From the NCBI GenBank assembly GCA_020849945.1, contig JADZFK010000012.1, forward strand, positions 1-37,029: a stretch of DNA of 37,029 nucleotides. The letters are read 5' to 3'. Of this stretch, positions 9,031 to 16,999 are shown piece by piece. Each line of letters opens with the position of its first letter. The stretch's first letter is position 1. Made by a program: the position numbers and the translations under genes. The stretch is from Pirellulales bacterium. GTDB lineage: Bacteria; Planctomycetota; Planctomycetia; Pirellulales; Lacipirellulaceae. The notes beneath the pieces are model-generated. The model saw nothing but the letters and a program-made list of their open reading frames with translations, was not told the DNA's origin and ran no database searches.

Positions 9031-9471
9031 ATGCGTATCGCCGGCATCGATTATGGCACCGTGCGGATCGGCATCGCGCTGGCCGACACCGAAGTCGGCA
9101 TCGCGGGGCCGTTCGAAAACTACACACGGCGCTCGCCCGCCCTGGATGCGGAGTACTTCCGCACACTGGCCAACGAAGAGCGAATTGGGCGATTCGTCGT
9201 GGGGCTGCCCGTCCATTTGCACGGCGGGGAAAGCCAGAAGTCGGCCGAGGCGCGGGCCTTTGGCGATTGGTTGAGCAAAACCACCGGCGTGCCGGTCGAG
9301 TATTTCGACGAGCGGTTCACTTCCGCCGAGGCCGACCGGCTGCTGGGTGAAGCGAAGCTCACGAAAAAACAGCGGCAGGCCCGCCGCGACCAGTTGGCCG
9401 CTCAAATCATGCTCACCGCTTACCTAGAAGCCGGGGCAACCAACCAAGATTCGCCCGGCGCGATCGATTGA
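9031..9471 (+). CDS. ruvX: RuvX/YqgF Holliday-junction resolvase-like protein
   Basis: RNase H-fold nuclease family implicated in Holliday-junction resolution and in 16S rRNA 5' maturation in other bacteria. The product is 146 aa, usual length. It begins MRIAGIDYGTVRIGIA with the first acidic catalytic Asp at residue 7; VVGLPVHLHGGES gives the central loop, YFDERFTS the third block, and the C-terminal DQLAAQIMLTAYL the last Asp block. It lies 56 bp after manC on the same strand. No strong ribosome binding site is visible. Confidence 0.94.
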   Translation: MRIAGIDYGTVRIGIALADTEVGIAGPFENYTRRSPALDAEYFRTLANEERIGRFVVGLPVHLHGGESQKSAEARAFGDWLSKTTGVPVEYFDERFTSAEADRLLGEAKLTKKQRQARRDQLAAQIMLTAYLEAGATNQDSPGAID

Positions 9472-9497
9472 CGGCCGCCACAAGCACCCCTCGCCAA

Positions 9498-9527
9498 GCC
9501 GAAACGGCTCGGCGATGTGGCCCGGCC
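9498..9527. repeat. Partial REP-like element, GCCGAGCCG family copy 2
   Basis: A truncated copy of the palindrome seen at 3234-3254 and 12505-12525: GCCGAAACGGCTCGGC (9498-9513) followed by GATG and TGGCCCGGCC. Located between ruvX and the epimerase gene. Confidence 0.6.
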
Positions 9528-9557
9528 GAATAACCCCCACTCCGCCTGCATATCCCC

Positions 9558-10499
9558 ATGAGAACGTTGGTCATCGGCTGTGGATACTTGGGCACTTGCG
9601 TGGCGCGACGGTGGCGCGATGCGGGCGAACAGGTGTTTGTCGTCACGCGAAGCCAAGAACACGCTCACGAGTTTCAACGCGAAGGTTTCACCGCATTCGT
9701 TGCAGACGTCACGCAACCTTCGTCGCTCCGCAACCTGCCCGCCGCCGAGACCATCCTCTACGCGGTCGGGTTCGATCGCTCGGCCACGGCATCAACCGGT
9801 CGGCCAACCATCGAAGAAGTTTATGCAGGCGGTTTGAAGAACGTATTGACCGCGATCGAAGCAGATGATTGCCAGGCCGCTCGCGCGCCCCACTTACGGC
9901 AAGGCGAAAGACAACAACCGAAGCTCGCGACGCCGCGGATCATTTATGTGAGCACGACGGGCGTATACGGCCCGGCCGCCGGAGCATGGGTAGACGAATC
10001 GACACCCACGGATCCGAGGCGAGAAGGTGGCCTAGCATCGCTTGCGGCCGAGCGAATCCTTGCCGCTCACCCGTTCGGCGCCCACGGCATCATCCTCCGA
10101 ATGGCCGGGCTTTATGGCCCGAGGCGTGTGCCATTCCTAGAGCCACTGCGAGGTGGTGAACCGATCGCCGTGCCGGAAAGCAGCTTGTTGAATCTCATCC
10201 ACGTACACGATGCGGCCAAAGTCGTCGTGGCGGCCCAGCAACTTCCGCCCTTCACCGATGGCCCACGCGTGTACTGCGTCAGTGACGGCGAACCGGTCGA
10301 GCGCGCAACCTTCTACCGCGAGGTGGCCCGACAGCTCGGTGCCCCCGCCCCAACGTTCGTAGCACCAGAACTAAACTCACCGCGAGCCGTGCGTGCGGAA
10401 GCCAATCGCCGCATTTGCAACGCCCGAATGCTCGTCGACCTGCAAGTTCAACTCGAATACCCGAACTACCGAAGCGGGTTGGCCGCAAGCCTGACCTAG
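9558..10499 (+). CDS. NAD-dependent epimerase/dehydratase family protein (SDR fold)
   Basis: Extended short-chain dehydrogenase-like protein of 313 aa. The N-terminal dinucleotide-binding motif is LVIGCGYLG (GxGxxG, residues 4-12). YVSTTGVYGP follows in the position of the active-site Ser/Tyr region, then RMAGLYGP and the LLNLIHVHDAAK stretch common to extended SDRs. No clear YxxxK is present after the STTGVYG block, as in YeeZ-like members, so catalytic activity is uncertain and substrate unknown. An internal Arg/Gln-rich loop (around RQGERQQPKL) looks like a small insertion. It is the third gene in a same-strand run after manC and ruvX. Confidence 0.8.
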   Translation: MRTLVIGCGYLGTCVARRWRDAGEQVFVVTRSQEHAHEFQREGFTAFVADVTQPSSLRNLPAAETILYAVGFDRSATASTGRPTIEEVYAGGLKNVLTAIEADDCQAARAPHLRQGERQQPKLATPRIIYVSTTGVYGPAAGAWVDESTPTDPRREGGLASLAAERILAAHPFGAHGIILRMAGLYGPRRVPFLEPLRGGEPIAVPESSLLNLIHVHDAAKVVVAAQQLPPFTDGPRVYCVSDGEPVERATFYREVARQLGAPAPTFVAPELNSPRAVRAEANRRICNARMLVDLQVQLEYPNYRSGLAASLT

Positions 10500-10504
10500 C
10501 AACC

Positions 10505-10613
10505 AGTAGGTCCCGCGAGCCGAGCGGGACCATGAACAACCAAACAACTTGCCATGCGATTTGAGTCTCGCCCGGCATGCGACTTGAGTCTCGCCCGGCA
10601 GGCGGGACCTACT
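10505..10613. repeat. Hairpin element with internal 23-bp tandem repeat
   Basis: The ends AGTAGGTCCCGC (10505-10516) and GCGGGACCTACT (10602-10613) are a perfect 12-bp inverted repeat. A nested inverted repeat GGTCCCGC/GCGGGACC sits at 10509-10531. Inside are two adjacent 23-bp copies starting CATGCGA (10553-10575 and 10576-10598) that differ at one base. Confidence 0.85.
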
Positions 10614-10683
10614 CTTGAGCAAACAAATCAACCGAACAGCCATGCGGTGCGGGGCCGACCCGTATTTGAAGGTGGCTTGATTT

Positions 10684-10771
10684 GTGGGAAAGGTCGCTGA
10701 CCCCGATGGAACGAGGCAGTTCCAACCGTTATCGAAGTTTGCAGTAAATCGGCGTCGGCGATGCCTCCCAC
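10684..10771. repeat. Small inverted-repeat element, copy 1
   Basis: An 88-bp element whose ends are imperfect inverted repeats of about 24 bp (left GTGGGAAAGGTCGCTGACCC, right reading GTGGGAGGCATCGCCGACGC on the other strand). A second copy lies at 32776-32867 with shared blocks GACCCCGATG, AGTTC and ATCGGC. No coding capacity; MITE- or REP-like. Confidence 0.7.
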
Positions 10772-10851
10772 ACTGCTCGGCAGGTTGCTCCAAGGGGGCA
10801 GACATCTTATCATGGCCACAACGCGATTTCGATTTGCCAAGTAGGGTTCGC

Positions 10852-11643
10852 ATGGCTGTTTTGAAGCGACAACCGCTGTTTCCTCACGTCATCGAGCTGA
10901 ACTTTCAGGCGCGGCGACGGATCACTTGCGGCGTATACCTCGTCTACGATGACGACAACAACTGGGCACTTATCGATATCGGTTACGAGGATGCCGTCGA
11001 GGAGTGCCTCGAAATCATCCGCCAACTCGATTTTCCCTTCTCGAAGTGCGTCACCCTCATCGCCTCGCACGCCGATGTCGATCATATCCAAGGTTTTGCC
11101 AAGGCCAAGCACATCCTCAAAACGACGGTAACCTGCCACCCGCTGGCGGCCAAATCCTTGCAGACGGGCGACCGCACCGTGACTTTTGCCGAAGTCCCCG
11201 CGCAAAACATCCACCTCGCCATGCCGCCCGTCAAAGTCGATCACCTCGTGAACGACGGCGATCGCATTCGCATCGGCAACCTCGAACTCGAAGTGTGGCA
11301 CACCCCAGGCCACACGAGCAGTCAACTCGCCTTTCGGCTCGGCGATCTGCTCTTTTCGGGCGACAACATCTTCCGCGACGGCTGCGTGGGCGGGATCGAC
11401 GCCCAACACGGCAGCCATCTTGCCGATTTCATCGCTTCCCTTGAACGAATTCGTGCTAGCAACGTCGAGTGGCTGCTGCCAAGCCACGGCCCCGCCTTCC
11501 GCAAAGAGGATGCGTTGCTCGATCGCACGATCGAACGCCTGCGAACGTACCTCCACATGGCCGACTTCGGCACCTGCGCCGGCGACTGGCCCCTGATGGA
11601 TCAATGGGAGCGCGAACTGGTCGAAGGCCTGCGCCCGGCTTGA
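10852..11643 (+). CDS. MBL-fold metallo-hydrolase with altered metal motif
   Basis: Metallo-beta-lactamase-fold protein, 263 aa from the ATG at 10852; upstream in-frame sequence is repeat element. Motif 1 reads SHADVDH (72-78), where the canonical form is HxHxDH, so the second ligand position is Asp75. The other ligands look intact: His154 in HTPGHTSSQ, Asp171 in FSGDNIF and His212 in PSHGPAF. Substrate is unknown; glyoxalase-II-like and related hydrolases share this fold. It ends with a helical region ([15 protein letters not shown]). Neighbours give no pathway. Confidence 0.82.
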   Translation: MAVLKRQPLFPHVIELNFQARRRITCGVYLVYDDDNNWALIDIGYEDAVEECLEIIRQLDFPFSKCVTLIASHADVDHIQGFAKAKHILKTTVTCHPLAAKSLQTGDRTVTFAEVPAQNIHLAMPPVKVDHLVNDGDRIRIGNLELEVWHTPGHTSSQLAFRLGDLLFSGDNIFRDGCVGGIDAQHGSHLADFIASLERIRASNVEWLLPSHGPAFRKEDALLDRTIERLRTYLHMADFGTCAGDWPLMDQWERELVEGLRPA

Positions 11644-11881
11644 GTCGCGCCTCAGCAGCAATTGATCCCCTGGCCCGCCGGGGGCTCTGCCTAACCCGCA
11701 AGGTTTACCATGCTATCGCCTGCCTGGTGTGGGGCCATGCGGGTTGTGCCGGTTTTTCTCTCAATCCGGTTTGTAACGTTGGTCGATGCTTCTACGGACG
11801 CCGACTCTCCGGCGCGTGGCCTTCGGCTCGCAGGGCGAGCAAGGTCGCCTTTTCCGCATTCGACTCAGGGGGGGGGAAGTA

Positions 11882-12208
11882 ATGATCCGCCGGATCCTTT
11901 TTGCCGCGAGCGCCGCCTTGCTGCTCGCTCTACTGTCGCCCGGCCGCGAGGCTTGCGCCCAGCAAGCGTATGGCCGCGCTTGGGGACACACCTACAACAC
12001 CACGGATTGGGACCGCTTCTACCACTATCCGTACGTGTATTACCCGCAAAACTACTGGGGCAACGAATACTTCCGCAGCGCCGATAGCCTGTATTACCGC
12101 TACCCGGCCGAAATGCGGATCCCCGTCTACAACCGGCACTGGCACAACGAATATCCAACTCCACGCCCCTACTACAGCGGCCACCACTTCGTCCTCGACA
12201 TCTTCTAA
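11882..12208 (+). CDS. Small secreted Tyr-rich protein of unknown function
   Basis: 108 aa. The signal peptide is clear: MIRRILF, a hydrophobic core of Ala/Leu, then EACAQQ, suggesting cleavage after ACA near residue 26. The mature part is rich in Tyr, His, Asn and Trp (HYPYVYYPQNYWGNEYF) and poor in charged blocks; no catalytic motif is seen. The start is the ATG at 11882, preceded by GGGGGGGAAGTA, the best ribosome binding site in this part of the window. Short Tyr-rich exported proteins of this type are frequent in planctomycetes (general knowledge), but no function is assigned here. Confidence 0.78.
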   Translation: MIRRILFAASAALLLALLSPGREACAQQAYGRAWGHTYNTTDWDRFYHYPYVYYPQNYWGNEYFRSADSLYYRYPAEMRIPVYNRHWHNEYPTPRPYYSGHHFVLDIF

Positions 12209-12320
12209 TCGCCAACCAGCGCGGTTACGAAGGTCCATCGCCACGACACACCACGTGGCGTCCGCGCGTCATCGTCTGGGGGGACACTCGTCGACGCGCT
12301 GCCGAGGATGAGGCTTAACA

Positions 12321-12360
12321 GACCGCGGCGCAGGCTCGATGCCGGCGCCGCGGTCTCGTC
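12321..12360 (+). terminator. Possible transcription terminator hairpin
   Basis: Perfect 10-bp GC stem GACCGCGGCG (12321-12330) and CGCCGCGGTC (12346-12355) with a 15-base loop, about 110 bp after the secreted protein gene, followed by TCGTCGTTT. The short T run makes intrinsic termination plausible but not certain. Confidence 0.5.
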
Positions 12361-12385
12361 GTTTCTGGGGCTACCCCGGCTTTCT

Positions 12386-12492
12386 CACCACGGAGCACAC
12401 CGAGGTCACGGAGAAGAATTGGTCATTGCAAATTGGTCATTTGCCATTGACCATTTCAGCCATGACCAATTCTTCTCCGTGGCCCTGTGCCT
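12386..12492. repeat. Inverted element with nonamer ends and heptad core
   Basis: It begins with 9-base CACxGAGxx-type units. 12404-12425 and 12463-12484 are inverted copies differing at 1 of 22 positions. The core consists of eight in-phase seven-base units from 12419 to 12474, such as TTGGTCA and TTGACCA. The same architecture (CACAGAG nonamers outside, inverted halves) is seen at 33877-34053. Confidence 0.8.
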
Positions 12493-12504
12493 TGTATGGA
12501 AATA

Positions 12505-12574
12505 GCCGAGCCGTATCGGCTCGGCGAACTGGCATGGATTCCTACACCCGGTCGCCCGGCCCAGAGGGCCGGGC
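12505..12574. repeat. REP-like palindrome pair, copy 3
   Basis: GCCGAGCCG-TAT-CGGCTCGGC at 12505-12525 matches the element at 3234-3254. It is followed by a second palindrome, GCCCGGCCC-AGA-GGGCCGGGC, at 12554-12574. A related inverted copy of the second palindrome lies at 14355-14375. Confidence 0.75.
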
Positions 12575-12676
12575 CATAAAGAATCAACACAGCCGCTCCG
12601 TGGTGAGAAATCCGGGCTAACGCCCAGGTTCCATCGCGAATCGAATGCGGGCAGCCACCGCGAGTGTGCTTCGCGC

Positions 12677-12713
12677 AAAAAACTAGAGCCGCGAGTTTTA
12701 GCTCTGCGGCTCT
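12677..12713 (-). terminator. Intrinsic terminator of the H1-like gene
   Basis: Reading the minus strand, an 8-bp stem AGAGCCGC/GCGGCTCT (12713-12706 and 12692-12685) is followed by AG and a run of six T (12682-12677). It is 70 bp downstream of the H1-like stop. A second perfect hairpin, GAGAGCTG-AAA-CAGCTCTC (12736-12754), lies between. Confidence 0.75.
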
Positions 12714-12782
12714 TTCCCGTTAGTTCACGCGGCGGAGAGAGCTGAAACAGCTCTCAACCCGCCGAGGCGATCGACTTAGAAG

Positions 12783-12896
12783 TTACGAAGACTTCTTGGT
12801 CTTCTTCTTCGCCTTTTTGGCCTTCTTCTTTGCGCCTTTCTTCTTGGCGGTCTTCTTGGCAGCCTTCTTCTTGGCAGCGCGTTTCTTCTTGGCCAC
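12783..12896 (-). CDS. Lys/Ala-rich histone H1-like mini-protein
   Basis: 37 aa: 21 Lys, 1 Arg, 9 Ala, built from AKKK and AAKK repeats and ending KKSS. It resembles the C-terminal tails of histone H1 and of bacterial H1-like (Hc1/HctB) proteins and is probably a nucleoid or nucleic-acid binding protein; this is inferred from composition. The start is the GTG at 12896: GGAGGAG lies 5 bases upstream, and the longer in-frame extension upstream is not Lys-rich. A GTG 6 bases earlier (12902) overlaps the Shine-Dalgarno and is less likely. A hairpin with a T-tail follows. The short, repetitive sequence limits family assignment. Confidence 0.75.
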   Translation of the reverse strand: MAKKKRAAKKKAAKKTAKKKGAKKKAKKAKKKTKKSS

Positions 12897-13248
12897 AGTC
12901 ACTCCTCCATAAAAAGGTTTTGGCAGTTCTCCGGCTGACACACCAAAAACAAACTCACAGCCGAAACTACCTTTTGAAAAACGACCACCGCATCCGCGGT
13001 AGCCTCGGGAACTCGCACCTTTGATCACGTCTCGAATTGAATATCCTCATCAACTCGCGACAACACAAAACGCTCGTTCACCGATGTCACTTGTCCGTAG
13101 TTGTACGAAATTGTTGGAATAGTGCAACACGTTTTTGAAAAAATTTTTCATGTTGCGGAAAAATTTTTCCTCCGTTTCGCTCCGTTACAACCCTGATGCA
13201 ACACCCTTCGCGCCTCGGTTTCACTCTCTTTGAGCGCGCCAACGCGAT
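12897..13248. other. Intergenic region with A/T palindromes
   Basis: About 350 bp between the H1-like gene and the SGNH hydrolase, both on the minus strand. Notable is an AT-rich stretch at 13132-13172 with two GAAAAATTTTTC-type palindromes separated by ATGTTGCG. No gene was recognised; frames reading through this area overlap the hydrolase out of frame and lack recognisable domains. The promoter for the H1-like gene presumably lies here. Confidence 0.5.
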
Positions 13249-14031
13249 TCAATACAACGAAATCGTCGTCCCATCGGCGAAGCGCCCACACGGCTGCGAT
13301 GCGAACCGCGCCACACCCCATTGCGACCACTCTTTCGGCGCGAGCCCCACACAATACGCCGTCATCGAAAGCGATCTGCGAGGCAACTTCTCCGCATCGC
13401 ACCCGGTTCGCCAGTGGGAAAGGATCGTGGGCCACGCCTCGCGCTCTTTGCAACGCATGATGTGGATTGGATCGACCCCATACCACGCGCCAGACACTGG
13501 AATTACCGATGTTTTCTTCACGTTTGCCGTCTCGGCCAATCGGCCGTTGATTTTGCACGCCGCGTGCCGCGCTTCCTCCAACGTCAGGTTGCTGCACGGA
13601 AATAGGAGCCTTCGGAAGAATCGGAATCGCCGCTCGCCAAGCCGCTCGATACTTGCCGAAGGCAATTGCGTGACAATCGTTGTCGCGCCCAACTCTGTAA
13701 GTTTGCCGATGCACGAATCGACCCAATCCAAGAGCTGCTCGGCGCTGGTTCCGTACAACAAGTCGTTGCCGATGTCGGTCAGAAGGGCCACGGTGGGAAG
13801 TGCATCGCGCGTTTGTAAATCTTGCCAAAGCGCGCAGGGAAAAATTCCGGAAATTTTTCTCCCCAAGACCGTAGAATCTTGCCCATACGACCTTCCATGA
13901 CCCATTGCGACCATTATTTCGATCGGTTCCGACCACATCGACCGCGCGGTCGAAACGATCATCGGTAGGCCGCGAACCACGTTGCTCGCGCCCAACAACA
14001 CCACTCGACGCCTGGCACTACCCGCTTGCAT
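13249..14031 (-). CDS. SGNH/GDSL-type hydrolase family protein
   Basis: 260 aa. The first block is VVLLGASNVVRG, in the place of the GDS catalytic-Ser block; the second is GRSYGQ with Gly; the third LLTDIGNDLLYG resembles the GxND block with Asn; the fifth block is GVDPIHI with the catalytic Asp-x-x-His. Together these suggest an SGNH esterase, with the nucleophile Ser in GASN. No signal peptide is seen, so it is probably cytoplasmic. Substrate unknown. The start is the ATG at 14031. A second long minus-strand frame overlaps here (to 13936) but shows no family features. Confidence 0.75.
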   Translation of the reverse strand: MQAGSARRRVVLLGASNVVRGLPMIVSTARSMWSEPIEIMVAMGHGRSYGQDSTVLGRKISGIFPCALWQDLQTRDALPTVALLTDIGNDLLYGTSAEQLLDWVDSCIGKLTELGATTIVTQLPSASIERLGERRFRFFRRLLFPCSNLTLEEARHAACKINGRLAETANVKKTSVIPVSGAWYGVDPIHIMRCKEREAWPTILSHWRTGCDAEKLPRRSLSMTAYCVGLAPKEWSQWGVARFASQPCGRFADGTTISLY

Positions 14032-14522
14032 ACGGAACCATTGAACGAAGAAATCTCGCCACCGATCTTCATTCTAACCCGGATTTCTTACCACGGGACC
14101 ACAATACGTGGTACGGACTTCAGTCCGTACTATTGATAACTGCGCGGCGAAAGATCAATGGGGCGCTTAACCCCAAGCCAGCGGCGAGGAAGAACCTCGA
14201 ATTTCAACGCCGCTGGCTCCGGTTAAACAACCCTTAAGGGCTCATTTGTAGCGCGGACATCAATAATCCACGGACTGAAGTCCGTGCCACGAAACACACG
14301 CCATGCGGGCATCCTGCGAACGAAGACTCCACGACAACACCGCGGAGATTCATAGCCCGACCCTCTGGGCCGGGCACAACGAATTATCCAAACGCCGGGG
14401 GTGCGTGGTACGGCGGCGATTCGCCGATCCGAATCGGGTCGGCTCTCTATTCTTGACGCAACCGTTCGCGTCCGTCCGCGTGCGCCTTCCGAACTTCCCC
14501 CTTCTCCCTTCCGCTCGCCCCT
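14032..14522. other. Intergenic region filled by palindromes
   Basis: About 490 bp between the SGNH hydrolase and the M50 protease, both on the minus strand. It holds a composite of nested palindromes (14111-14286) and a GCCCG/CGGGC palindrome at 14355-14375. No gene supported. Confidence 0.6.
14111..14286. repeat. Composite element bounded by GGACT/AGTCC palindromes
   Basis: The left end is a perfect 20-bp palindrome (14111-14130, arms GTACGGACT) and the right end an 18-bp palindrome (14269-14286, arms CACGGACT). Between them, AGCCAGCGGCG and CGCCGCTGGCT with outer TTAACC/GGTTAA form a further inverted repeat (about 14168-14226). Confidence 0.75.
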
Positions 14523-15242
14523 TTATCTCCAATGGCCTCGTTGAAACTGAAGCGTCTGGAAGTTATCGAATGCCAACATTCCAAACATAAACGCCACGAA
14601 GAACCGCTGATTCAATAGCGCATACGCGGCGAAAGCAATCGCCACGCCGGCGGAAAGTTGCAACGAACGCCGCTCGGGTGTGCCCGCCAGGAAGAACAGT
14701 TGACGAGAAATCTGCCCGCCATCGAGCGGATACACGGGCAACAAATTAACCAGCCCCCACAGGATATTCACCACAAGAAAATCCCACACAACAATATCCG
14801 CAATGGTGCCGAATAGCTCCCACTGAACGGGTACCCAGGAAAGCGAGAATGTTTCGACCCGGCCCAGCGCCACCAAAATCGAAATCACAAAGCCCGCCAG
14901 GATGAATCCCGCCATCGGCCCCGCAATCGAAATTAGAATCTGGCTTCGCGGCCGACGATCGCAATTGTTGCACGAGGCCAAACCGCCGAAACCGTGCAGC
15001 GTGATCCACGGCCACCCGCCGTAATAGCGCTGCACCACCGCGTGCCCCAACTCGTGGATGAGAATCGAAACAAACACGACGCCTACCCAAACGAACAACT
15101 CCCGCGGATCGACCGGCCGCCTTCCGCCAATACACAACAGCACGGTGACTATCCAAAATAACGGATGCACCCGCACAGGAATTCCGAACAGGCGAAAGTG
15201 TAGATCGGCAGGCGACGGCGGCGGTTCGCTTAAATGAATCAT
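14523..15242 (-). CDS. Site-2 protease family (M50) zinc metalloprotease
   Basis: Membrane-embedded protease that cleaves substrates within the bilayer. The product is 239 aa from the ATG at 15242. The zinc motif HELGH is at residues 63-67 in a transmembrane segment (VVFVSILIHELGHAV). The second ligand site is the LLPVYPLDGGQISRQ stretch; the Asp is present. About five or six hydrophobic segments. A short CNNC pair lies near residues 90-93 in a loop. Of small rhomboid-free M50 type, without PDZ or CBS domains. Four ATTGCGG-type heptads start 8 bases upstream of the ATG, so there is no normal ribosome binding site. Confidence 0.9.
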   Translation of the reverse strand: MIHLSEPPPSPADLHFRLFGIPVRVHPLFWIVTVLLCIGGRRPVDPRELFVWVGVVFVSILIHELGHAVVQRYYGGWPWITLHGFGGLASCNNCDRRPRSQILISIAGPMAGFILAGFVISILVALGRVETFSLSWVPVQWELFGTIADIVVWDFLVVNILWGLVNLLPVYPLDGGQISRQLFFLAGTPERRSLQLSAGVAIAFAAYALLNQRFFVAFMFGMLAFDNFQTLQFQRGHWR

Positions 15243-15249
15243 GGGATCA

Positions 15250-15277
15250 ATTGCGGATTGCGGATTGCAGAATGCGG
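15250..15277. repeat. Heptad array in front of the M50 gene
   Basis: Four in-phase seven-base units: ATTGCGG twice, then ATTGCAG and AATGCGG. The same unit occurs at 20912-20932. Downstream edge is 8 bases from the protease ATG (minus strand). Confidence 0.85.
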
Positions 15278-15292
15278 CTACAGCGAGATCAA

Positions 15293-15329
15293 GACAGGAT
15301 AACAATATCGGCCAGAGGTACCGGATCAA
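15293..15329. repeat. GGAT-type repeat element, copy 1
   Basis: The sequence shares GACAGGATAAC, GGCC and ACCGGATCAA blocks with an inverted copy at 22618-22654. Further on, 15428-15490 contains a degraded TCGTCG-rich stretch comparable to the octamer array that follows the second copy (22660-22705). Confidence 0.65.
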
Positions 15330-15513
15330 CGTTCATGGTCGAATGGAATAGACACTTCAAGACATCAGCCTACCGACGTCTTACCTCTCGCCTCGGATAC
15401 TATTCCAGCCTGTCGATCCGGCCCTTCCTGTTATCGGGCCCCTTCATCTTCCGTCCGTCGTGCCCGCCGTGTCGTCGTGGTAAAATTCGGCATCGCGTTG
15501 TCGTACAAACTTC

Positions 15514-16776
15514 TCAAGCCGCATCGGCAACCACCGTAGGGGCCCCAGCCCCAAACGCCGTGTGGGTTCGCAACGGCTTCGCGGCGGCGCCGGCCAGGGT
15601 GTCGAGGATGTAATCGGCGGCACGCACCGAAGCGCCGCCGTGGCCAACACGATCTCGCAACGCGACGAGTTGGGCCACCCGGGCCGCGCGCCGTTCGGGC
15701 CGCATGAGCCATTCTACCAAGTGTTCGGCCACCCGCCGCGATCGGTCCTCGCACGTCAGATACTCGGGCATCAGCACTTGGGCGTCCTCCGGGGCAGCCG
15801 GATCGTAGGTTGCCACCCGCTTCGGAAACAGGTCGCTCGCCGTCAGCAAGTTGACCAGCGTAATGTACCGCACTTTGCGAAAGAACGCCTGGACAAAGTA
15901 GGCAAGGCGCGAAATGTAATACAGAATCACCGTCGGCTTTGCATGATAAAGCAGTTCGAGCGAAACCGAACCCGAGACGGCCATCGTGCAATCGGCGGCT
16001 TCGATGATTTCGGCCGTTCGGCCCACGTGGATCTCGATCGGAAGGTCGGCGGCCGTGGCGGCCACCGCTTTGCGGGCAAGCTCGGCCTGGCTGGCTTTGA
16101 AGGAAGCCACCGCGAACCGCACTCCGGGCACCTCTTGCCGAACGATCCGGGCCGCCTTCAAGAAGTAAACCAAGTTGCTCTTCACTTCTTGTGTGCGAGA
16201 ACCTGGCAGAATCGCCACGAGTGGCCCCGCGCCGCCCCGCAAACGCTCGAGGAACGCCTCATCGAGCCGCTCGGCTCGCAGTTGATCGAAATACGGATGC
16301 CCCACAAACGTGGCGTTGCATCCGCGGTCGCGGTACCACGCTTCTTCAAACGGCAGTTTGCAAAGCACATGGTCGACAAACCGACGCATCTTCTTGATCC
16401 GCCACCCGCCCCAGGCCCACAACTGCGGCACGCCGTAATAAAAAACCGGAATCCCATGCACCTTCGCCCGCCTCGCGATCCACCAATTGAAGCCCGGGTA
16501 ATCGATCAGCACCACCGCATCGGGCCGATGGTGCCGAAAGTATCGGTCTGCTCGGCACACCAGGTTCCAAAACTTGTGGATGTTCAGCAGCACTCGCAGG
16601 AACCACATGACGGCCAACTTGGTCAGGTCTTCATGCAGCTCGCACCCGGCCGCGGCCATCCGGGGTCCGCCGTAACCCACACACTCGCAATCGGGCCGGC
16701 GACGACGCAACTCGCGGACAAGGTTCGCGCCATGCAAGTCGCCACTCGGTTCGCCAACGGAAAAAAATATCTTCAT
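15514..16776 (-). CDS. lpxB: Lipid-A-disaccharide synthase
   Basis: Glycosyltransferase (GT19) that joins UDP-2,3-diacylglucosamine and lipid X, at the inner membrane face, in lipid A synthesis. The product is 420 aa from the ATG at 16776. Features: KIFFSVGEPSGDLHGANL at the N-terminus, DYPGFNW, the YYGVPQLWAWGGWR stretch, ILPGSRTQEV, then the donor site AVSGSVSLELLYHAKPTVILYY. The end has a degenerate Ala-rich tail. Presence implies a lipid A-containing outer membrane. Alternative upstream starts would read into non-conserved sequence. Confidence 0.96.
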   Translation of the reverse strand: MKIFFSVGEPSGDLHGANLVRELRRRRPDCECVGYGGPRMAAAGCELHEDLTKLAVMWFLRVLLNIHKFWNLVCRADRYFRHHRPDAVVLIDYPGFNWWIARRAKVHGIPVFYYGVPQLWAWGGWRIKKMRRFVDHVLCKLPFEEAWYRDRGCNATFVGHPYFDQLRAERLDEAFLERLRGGAGPLVAILPGSRTQEVKSNLVYFLKAARIVRQEVPGVRFAVASFKASQAELARKAVAATAADLPIEIHVGRTAEIIEAADCTMAVSGSVSLELLYHAKPTVILYYISRLAYFVQAFFRKVRYITLVNLLTASDLFPKRVATYDPAAPEDAQVLMPEYLTCEDRSRRVAEHLVEWLMRPERRAARVAQLVALRDRVGHGGASVRAADYILDTLAGAAAKPLRTHTAFGAGAPTVVADAA

Positions 16777-16999
16777 GACAGAAACTCGTGAACGCCCCAC
16801 GCTCCTCGGCCAAAAAACAAAACGCCCCATCCCACGCCCGCCTGGTTCGCGTCGTGGAATTGGCGGGCGGAAGTCGTGGATTCGGCGGGCGAAAGTATGG
16901 CAAATTGGCCCCCTCGCGCGAAGCTCATTCCCCACCGCATATTTCGCGGGTTTACACGCCCGTTGACGGCGATGTACCCCTCCGCAATCATTCCTCAGT

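Larger units (their letters stand above)
10500..10851. other. Intergenic region with two repeat elements
   Basis: About 350 bp without a supported gene. It holds a hairpin element with an internal tandem duplication (10505-10613) and one copy of an imperfect inverted-repeat element (10684-10771) that also occurs in front of fabD. The frame running through the second element into the metallo-hydrolase is not needed for that protein. Confidence 0.6.
12209..12782. other. Intergenic region with terminator and repeats
   Basis: About 570 bp between the convergent secreted protein and H1-like genes. In order it holds a GC hairpin (12321-12355), an inverted heptad/nonamer element (12386-12492), a REP-like palindrome pair (12505-12574), a T-tailed hairpin for the minus strand (12677-12713) and an 8-bp hairpin (12736-12754). 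No gene is supported. Confidence 0.7.

Noticed and set aside
10684..10851. N-terminal extension of the MBL-fold protein
   Set aside because: Consists of the repeat element, which has another copy in a non-coding place.
13148..13936. Long minus-strand frame overlapping the SGNH hydrolase
   Set aside because: No recognisable domain; the hydrolase frame has family motifs over the same DNA.
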